Below, piece after piece: positions 7,340-11,204 of a DNA stretch of 11,204 nt. Every line of letters starts with the position of its first letter. The first letter of the stretch is position 1. Where the stretch lies: positions 1 to 11,204 of the forward strand of contig CAZCHK010000060.1 in assembly GCA_964498605.1 (NCBI GenBank), written 5' to 3'. The notes under the pieces are model-generated. The model was not told the DNA's origin, searched no databases, and worked only from the letters and a program-made list of their open reading frames with translations. Position numbers and translations under genes: made by a program. This stretch comes from JBGQAS01 sp964498605. Lineage in GTDB: Bacteria > Chloroflexota > Anaerolineae > Anaerolineales > Anaerolineaceae.

Positions 7340-8095
7340 TCAAAGAATATCTAAAATAAACTTGTTAATCTTTTCAAAGACGATATTTTTATCCACATCT
7401 TCAATGATTACGTGGCCGCTGTTTTCCACCCAGAATGACTTTTTTATCTGCGAACCAATTCTGTTGTATATGTTTTCCAGACTTGATCCCGGAATGCCAA
7501 GATCACCACGTGACTGAATGAAAAGTGCGGGAAGATTGATATTCGGAAGCGATTGATGCATCACCTCAATTAATTCATTTAACTGGACAATTGCTTTGCT
7601 TGGGTAATAGGGATAATCGATATGGTCACGAGCCGTTTCAACATTCTTGTTATCAGAAGGACCTTTTGGCACCTTAGGGTAAAACGGGTACAAGTATTTT
7701 AGAAATCGGCTTCTTGGGTCCATGGAGAGATCAAACGGTGTGGATATGGTGATTAAACCACTGCAGGCCTGCTTCGAAGAAAAAGTCAGCCCAAGGATCC
7801 CGCCCATGGAAAGACCAATGATCACTTGGTGTTTTGTACAATTCTTGAGGATATGAAAACCATCCTCTACGCTGGCCAACCAGTCGCGCCATTTTGCCCG
7901 GAGCATGTCCTCTGGATTTGTGGCATGGGCAAACAAACGGGGGGCTAACACTGTGTACCCTTTTATATTGAGGTACTCTCCCAGCATCCGCATTTCTTTG
8001 GGTGTTCCTGTGAAGCCATGGATGAGAAGGCATCCAATCTCGTTGCCCGGAAGGAAAAATGGTTCTGCTGTGGGGATAATCTGCGTAATGTTCAT
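7340..8095 (-). CDS. Alpha/beta hydrolase, Est30-like carboxylesterase
   Basis: The product is 251 residues, the size of the Est30 carboxylesterase family (monoacylglycerol lipase-like). The oxyanion region is LLIHGFTGTPKEM (23-35). The nucleophile is Ser96 in the elbow GLSMGG. The acid is Asp198 in FIQSRGDLGIPG, and the base is His228 in ENSGHVI. The segment ARDHIDYPYYPSKAIVQL (156-172) is a hallmark of Est30 homologues. There is no signal peptide, so it should be cytoplasmic, cleaving short- to medium-chain carboxyl esters. The start at 8095 (MNITQIIP) is chosen over the frame-open ATG at 8140 because AAAAGGAG lies 4 nt before it, and the longer form would overlap the coding end of the upstream aminopeptidase gene. 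The gap to that gene is 10 nt and to the MFS gene 3 nt. Confidence 0.92.
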   Translation of the reverse strand: MNITQIIPTAEPFFLPGNEIGCLLIHGFTGTPKEMRMLGEYLNIKGYTVLAPRLFAHATNPEDMLRAKWRDWLASVEDGFHILKNCTKHQVIIGLSMGGILGLTFSSKQACSGLITISTPFDLSMDPRSRFLKYLYPFYPKVPKGPSDNKNVETARDHIDYPYYPSKAIVQLNELIEVMHQSLPNINLPALFIQSRGDLGIPGSSLENIYNRIGSQIKKSFWVENSGHVIIEDVDKNIVFEKINKFILDIL

Positions 8096-8099
8096 GTTA

Positions 8100-8107
8100 C
8101 TCCTTTT
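8100..8107 (-). promoter_or_regulatory. Strong ribosome binding site deciding the esterase start
   Basis: AAAAGGAG ends 4 nt before ATG 8095 and overlaps the TAA stop of the M24 peptidase gene (8106-8108). This supports the shorter start and coupling of the two genes. Confidence 0.7.
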
Positions 8108-9212
8108 ATCCGACGACTTGAATTTCGCGTGGTAAATCACTGAGAACTGATGCTCCAGTTCCGGTAACTACAACATTATCCTCAATCCTGACGCCGCCTA
8201 TTCCTGGAAGGTATATTCCAGGTTCAATGGTAAAGGTCATCCCTGCCTCTAATATCAGTTTGTTTTCAGAATAGATATACGGTTCTTCGTGTGCATCCAA
8301 TCCAATCCCATGTCCGGTTCTATGCGTAAAGTATTGCGCATAGCCATCGTTGTTGATGCAGTTTCTGGCAATTTGATCTATTGCACCGGCGTTGACTCCC
8401 GGTCCGATCGCTGAGCATGCTGCTTGATTTGCATTTATTACGCTTTGGGCGATTGTTTTAAATTTATCATCCAGATACTCAATTGCGAAGGTACGGGTCA
8501 GGTCTGAAATGTATCCATCGAATCGTGCACCCCAATCTATAACCAGTATATCCCCAGGTTTCAGCAGCGTGTCAGAAGGGATCGCGTGTGGATCAGCGCT
8601 GTGCGGTCCAGCAGAAACGATTGGCATAAAAGGAAGGTGAGGCTGTGACCCAAATTGAAGTAAATGGATGACCAACTGATTGGAAATAAATTTTTCCGAA
8701 ACACCGCTGCAAATCAGCGGCAGAGTTTTTAACAAAGCACGTTGAGCGATGTCAACTGCTCTTTGATGTGCTTGAATCTCATGACCTGATTTAACGCGGC
8801 GAAGGGAACCTATTAATTCAGCCGCTGAGAAAAAAGATACGTGGGGGATGGCCTTTTGGATCAGATCGAACTCGAAAAAGCGTAAACCCGATGGTTCAAC
8901 ACCGATTCGTTTTCCCTCCAGGTTTAATTTTTTTGCTGTGGCTTGTATAGTACTCAACCACGTGGCGGGGTCATCAGAATATGTGGATATTTCGATCGCG
9001 TAAAGTGAGTTGGTGATTTTTTGTTTTTCGAGTGCTGGGACTACAATAACCGGATTTGTTTCAGGGACCAAGAACAATAGGACTGGTCGCTCCATGAGGT
9101 GGAAGTCAAGTTTTGTGAGATATGTTAATGTTGCCCCCGGGTTTAAAACTAGCGCATCAAATTTACTATTCTTGATTAATCCTAAAACAATGTCTAACCT
9201 CTGATTATCCAT
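8106..9212 (-). CDS. M24 family aminopeptidase (Xaa-Pro aminopeptidase/prolidase type)
   Basis: The product is 368 residues with the two-domain layout of PepQ/YpdF-type prolidases: an N-terminal creatinase-like domain (1-135) and a C-terminal pita-bread metallopeptidase domain (140-360). All five metal ligands are seen: Asp226 and Asp237 in DWGARFDGYISDLTRTF, His301 in HRTGHGIGL, Glu330 in TIEPGIYLPG and Glu344 in VRIEDNVVV. It should cleave N-terminal residues before proline, or Xaa-Pro dipeptides, in the cytoplasm with Mn or Co. Family members of this length are not separable into aminopeptidase or dipeptidase by eye. The start at 9212 (MDNQRLDIVLG) is supported by AGGAG 5 nt upstream. The frame stays open to 9404, but that extension is the antisense of tRNA-Ala and is not real. 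It is the first gene of the four-gene set. Confidence 0.94.
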   Translation of the reverse strand: MDNQRLDIVLGLIKNSKFDALVLNPGATLTYLTKLDFHLMERPVLLFLVPETNPVIVVPALEKQKITNSLYAIEISTYSDDPATWLSTIQATAKKLNLEGKRIGVEPSGLRFFEFDLIQKAIPHVSFFSAAELIGSLRRVKSGHEIQAHQRAVDIAQRALLKTLPLICSGVSEKFISNQLVIHLLQFGSQPHLPFMPIVSAGPHSADPHAIPSDTLLKPGDILVIDWGARFDGYISDLTRTFAIEYLDDKFKTIAQSVINANQAACSAIGPGVNAGAIDQIARNCINNDGYAQYFTHRTGHGIGLDAHEEPYIYSENKLILEAGMTFTIEPGIYLPGIGGVRIEDNVVVTGTGASVLSDLPREIQVVG

Positions 9213-9217
9213 TGTGT

Positions 9218-9222
9218 CTCCT
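9218..9222 (-). promoter_or_regulatory. Ribosome binding site deciding the M24 peptidase start
   Basis: AGGAG lies 5 nt before ATG 9212. It settles the start against a 64-residue longer open frame that runs through a tRNA gene in antisense. Confidence 0.75.
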
Positions 9223-9228
9223 GCGGAA

Positions 9229-9234
9229 ATTATA
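9229..9234 (-). promoter_or_regulatory. Candidate -10 box for the M24 peptidase operon
   Basis: TATAAT on the minus strand lies 16 nt before the ATG. No -35-like hexamer is found at 15-19 nt spacing and there is no TGn extension. Transcription from here would leave a leader of only about 10 nt that just includes the ribosome binding site. It may be a chance match. Confidence 0.3.
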
Positions 9235-9261
9235 GTCCACTTCTTTGATAAAATCTTTTTC

Positions 9262-9290
9262 TTGACACTCAGGATGCCTTCCTTTATAAT
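9262..9290 (+). promoter_or_regulatory. Perfect consensus sigma-70 promoter for tRNA-Ala pair and T-box/leuS
   Basis: TTGACA (9262-9267) and TATAAT (9285-9290) are separated by exactly 17 nt, the full housekeeping consensus. Transcription should begin near 9297, about 10 nt before the first tRNA. No other promoter is visible before leuS, so it probably drives both tRNAs, the T-box and leuS. Confidence 0.85.
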
Positions 9291-9306
9291 TTGTAAAAGT
9301 TTGGAC

Positions 9307-9379
9307 GGGCCTGTAGCGCAGTTGGGAGCGCGCTTCAATCGCACTGAAGAGGCCGGGGGTTCGAATCCCCCCAGGTCCA
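9307..9379 (+). tRNA. tRNA-Ala, anticodon CGC
   Basis: The gene has 73 nt including discriminator A (9379); CCA is not encoded. The acceptor stem GGGCCTG/CAGGTCC contains the G3-U70 wobble pair (9309/9376), the key identity element for alanyl-tRNA synthetase. The D stem is GCGC/GCGC. The anticodon stem CTTCA/TGAAG encloses the loop ATCGCAC, with anticodon CGC at 9340-9342, reading GCG. The T arm is GGGGG-TTCGAAT-CCCCC. Position 32 is A and 38 is C. It is the first of two Ala tRNAs transcribed before the leuS leader. Confidence 0.95.
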
Positions 9380-9407
9380 CTTTGGGAACGGCTCGACCAT
9401 ACAAAAT

Positions 9408-9480
9408 GGGCCCATAGCGCAGTTGGGAGCGCGTCTCAATGGCATTGAGAAGGCCGAGGGTTCGAATCCCTCTGGGTCCA
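9408..9480 (+). tRNA. tRNA-Ala, anticodon GGC
   Basis: The gene has 73 nt including discriminator A (9480); CCA is not encoded. The acceptor stem GGGCCCA/TGGGTCC again has G3-U70. The D arm is identical to that of the preceding tRNA. The anticodon stem TCTCA/TGAGA encloses the loop ATGGCAT, with anticodon GGC at 9441-9443, reading GCC and GCU. The T arm is GAGGG-TTCGAAT-CCCTC. The 32-38 pair is A-U, which is known from E. coli tRNA-Ala(GGC) to tune decoding accuracy. The T-box leader begins within 10 nt of its 3' end. Confidence 0.95.
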
Positions 9481-9481
9481 C

Positions 9482-9738
9482 AACGACAACGACAGGAGTA
9501 TTATGCTATCCGCCAGCGAGTTCGGGATACTGAGGTGAAAGCCCGGCAGGACATCAGCGGAATGCCGTAAGCAGAACTCGCCTGTCTGGCCACAAAGCCT
9601 GTCGTCATGGTGAATCAAGTAGCTGTGACCGGTGTAGACCGTTATTACTTTCCTGAGTGGTCAATCTCTTTTGATTGATAAACAGGGTGGTACCACGGAG
9701 CAAAAGCGCCTTCGTCCCTGAGACGAAAGCGTTTTTTT
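9482..9738 (+). ncRNA. T-box leader riboswitch of leuS (leucine-specific)
   Basis: The T-box sequence AGGGTGGTACCACGG (9684-9698) is canonical. In the antiterminator, CAGGG (9683-9687) pairs with CCCTG (9716-9720) and ACG (9695-9697) with CGT (9713-9715). This leaves the standard 7-nt bulge TGGTACC, whose TGGT can pair with the ACCA end of uncharged tRNA-Leu (discriminator A). Stem I: GACAGG (9491-9496) pairs with CCTGTC (9581-9586). The specifier loop has AGTA (9497-9500) opposite GAA-CTC (9574-9579), so the specifier is CTC (Leu). Above it TGCT/AGCA (9504-9507/9570-9573), TCCGC/GCGGA (9509-9513/9557-9561) and CGGG/CCCG (9523-9526/9542-9545) follow, with AGCGAG and GGTGAAAG as the distal tRNA-elbow motifs. 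Further hairpins are TGACC/GGTCA (9626-9663) and TCAATC/GATTGA (9661-9678). Uncharged tRNA-Leu(GAG) should allow read-through into leuS. Confidence 0.93.
9707..9738 (+). terminator. Regulated intrinsic terminator of the leuS T-box
   Basis: CGCCTTCGTC (9707-9716) pairs with GACGAAAGCG (9722-9731), with one C-A mismatch (9710/9728) and a 5-nt loop, followed by seven T (9732-9738). Its 5' strand shares 9713-9716 with the antiterminator 3' strand, so the two folds exclude each other. Confidence 0.9.
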
Positions 9739-9766
9739 ATTAGTTGGCTGAGCAAAGAAGGCGAAA

Positions 9767-11204
9767 ATGAACAAATCAGAAATTCCTTTTTACGATCCCA
9801 TAGCGATTGAATCGAAATGGCAGAGCGCATGGGAGAAAGATGAACTCTATCGCTCAAAAGTTGAAAAAAGCAAGCCTAAGTTTTACGCGCTGACAATGCT
9901 CCCGTATCCTTCAGGCGATCTTCATATTGGTCACTGGTACGCCATGGTGCCTTCGGACGCGAGAGCGAGGTTTAAAAGAATGAATGGTTTTAATGTTCTA
10001 TTTCCGATGGGATTTGACGCATTTGGCTTGCCTGCAGAAAACGCGGCAATTAAAAAGAATATTCATCCAAAGCAGTGGACCTATCAAAATATTGAACGAA
10101 TGCGCGGCCAACTAAAAATGATGGGCAGCATGTATGATTGGAAAAGAGAAGCAATCAGTGCAGATCCTAAATACTACCGCTGGACACAATTCTTCTTTTC
10201 CCAATTCTTTAAGAATGGATTGGCATACAGAAAAAAATCGCCTGTAGATTGGTGCCCCAACTGCAATACCACCTTGGCGCGTGAACAGGTAATCGGAGAC
10301 GATCGTCATTGCGAACGATGTAAAACTCCTGTTATAAAAAAAGACCTAACCCAGTGGTTCTTTCGCATAACAAAATATGCGGATGAGCTTCTGGATTTTT
10401 CCCAATTGGATTGGCCTGAACGAGTCAAAGCACTTGAATCAAATTGGATTGGTCGATCGGTTGGAGCATCCGTAAATTTTCAAACACAATATGGGGACCA
10501 ATTAGAGGTGTTTACAACTCGCCCTGACACTCTGTGGGGAGTGACATTCATGGTCATTGCACCGGAGCACCCTTTGGTAAAAAAAATATCAAAGCCTGAA
10601 AATCAAGCTTCCATTTCTTCGTATGTTGCATGTGCAACAAGACAATCGGATATTGAAAGGGAGTCTGCAGATAAAGAAAAAACGGGGGTGTTCACGGGCA
10701 GCTATGCCATCAACCCCGTGAATCAGGAACGAATACCGATCTGGATTGCGGATTACGTCATGATGACATATGGCACCGGAGCGATTATGGCTGTTCCTGC
10801 ACATGACCAGCGCGATTTTGAATTTGCAAAGAAATATAACCTGCCCATCAGGGTAGTAATACAACCCCAAGGCTCTCCGGATATCCAGACAGATCAGATA
10901 ACCAGCGCTATTCCCGCAACCGGGCGCATGGTCAATTCTGGTCAATTATCAGGTACATCTGGTGAAAACGCTTTTCAGGCAGCTGTCGAGCATATTGAAA
11001 GAAGCGGTATTGGAAAGATCAGCGTTAATTATAGAATTCGAGATTGGTTGATCAGCAGACAACGGTACTGGGGTGCTCCAATACCTATTATTTACTGTTT
11101 AAAATGTGGAGAGGTTGCAGTTCCTGATGAGCAACTACCGGTTCTTCTGCCTGACGATGTGAAATGGAAACCCACCGGAGAAAGCCCACTAAAACTTCAT
11201 CCCA
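9767..11204 (+). CDS. leuS: Leucyl-tRNA synthetase, 3' end beyond the window
   Basis: About 479 N-terminal residues are present and the frame is open to the right edge. It attaches leucine to tRNA-Leu. The start ATG 9767 (MNKSEIPFYDPIAIESKWQ) follows GAAGGCG with good spacing. The class I signature is PYPSGDLHIGHWYAM, followed by FPMGFDAFGLPAENAAI. A zinc-binding insert has CPNC ... CERC. The editing (CP1) domain shows TTRPDTLWGVTFMV, the GTGAIMAVPAHDQRDFEFA pocket whose Thr and Asp control removal of mischarged amino acids, and then the return to the catalytic core with RDWLISRQRYWGAPIP. The KMSKS loop and the anticodon-binding domain would lie beyond the edge. The variant HIGHWYAMVPSDARAR differs from the enterobacterial form and suggests a Chloroflexota-type enzyme. 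Expression is controlled by the T-box just upstream. Confidence 0.96.
   Translation, partial: MNKSEIPFYDPIAIESKWQSAWEKDELYRSKVEKSKPKFYALTMLPYPSGDLHIGHWYAMVPSDARARFKRMNGFNVLFPMGFDAFGLPAENAAIKKNIHPKQWTYQNIERMRGQLKMMGSMYDWKREAISADPKYYRWTQFFFSQFFKNGLAYRKKSPVDWCPNCNTTLAREQVIGDDRHCERCKTPVIKKDLTQWFFRITKYADELLDFSQLDWPERVKALESNWIGRSVGASVNFQTQYGDQLEVFTTRPDTLWGVTFMVIAPEHPLVKKISKPENQASISSYVACATRQSDIERESADKEKTGVFTGSYAINPVNQERIPIWIADYVMMTYGTGAIMAVPAHDQRDFEFAKKYNLPIRVVIQPQGSPDIQTDQITSAIPATGRMVNSGQLSGTSGENAFQAAVEHIERSGIGKISVNYRIRDWLISRQRYWGAPIPIIYCLKCGEVAVPDEQLPVLLPDDVKWKPTGESPLKLHP

Noticed and set aside
9213..9404. 64-residue N-terminal extension of the M24 peptidase frame
   Set aside because: Part of it (DLGGFEPPASSVRLKRAPNC) is the antisense translation of tRNA-Ala(CGC), a well-known false protein motif. 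AGGAG before ATG 9212 marks the true start.
9380..9407. Possible second promoter between the two tRNAs (TTGGGA at 9382)
   Set aside because: No -10-like hexamer lies 16-18 nt downstream.
9436..9618. Minus-strand open frame ending in TQRDSNPRPSQCH
   Set aside because: It is the antisense of tRNA-Ala(GGC) and the T-box; the motif is a recurring spurious annotation.
9645..9857. Minus-strand open frame over the T-box and leuS start
   Set aside because: It overlaps the T-box, terminator and leuS coding start on the opposite strand and has no ribosome binding site or family signature.

Overview
The window reads as an ordinary chromosomal stretch from a bacterium of moderate GC content, most likely a member of Chloroflexota (Anaerolineae-like). 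This placement is inferred from the combination of RNase Y, a T-box leader in front of leuS, a LeuRS with the motif HIGHWYAMVPSDARAR, and an Est30-type esterase. No marker gene in the window proves it. Coding density is high. There are no insertion sequences, CRISPR arrays or phage genes.

Layout. (1) 1-3037, minus strand: a sugar-nucleotide cassette read rmlB, rmlA, a small EamA/SMR-type four-helix membrane protein, then a family 2 glycosyltransferase cut by the left edge. rmlB and rmlA overlap by 4 nt (ATGA), and the glycosyltransferase uses a Shine-Dalgarno site that overlaps the stop codon of the membrane protein. (2) 3038-3379: a divergent intergenic region with a 15-nt inverted repeat. 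(3) 3380-5544, plus strand: recX and rny (RNase Y), again joined by an ATGA overlap. (4) 5568-9212, minus strand: a tight four-gene set read M24 aminopeptidase, Est30-like esterase, MFS transporter, metallo-beta-lactamase-fold hydrolase, with gaps of 10, 3 and -4 nt. It converges on rny. (5) 9262-11204, plus strand: a perfect TTGACA-N17-TATAAT promoter, tRNA-Ala(CGC), tRNA-Ala(GGC), a leucine T-box leader with its own terminator, and leuS, cut by the right edge.

How the parts work together. RmlA and RmlB make dTDP-4-keto-6-deoxyglucose from glucose-1-phosphate. The small membrane protein and the ArnC/DPM1-like glycosyltransferase suggest loading of a sugar onto a polyprenyl phosphate and moving the lipid-linked product across the membrane. 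rmlC and rmlD are not in the window. RecX restrains RecA, and RNase Y starts mRNA decay. The M24, esterase, MFS and MBL genes look like an operon of general hydrolases with a transporter, and no shared pathway is obvious. At the right end, leuS expression should rise when uncharged tRNA-Leu(GAG) binds the T-box.

The most interesting point is that the T-box begins only about 8 nt after tRNA-Ala(GGC), and no promoter is visible between them. The riboswitch therefore appears to be co-transcribed with two tRNA-Ala genes, so that its 5' end would be created by tRNA 3' processing.
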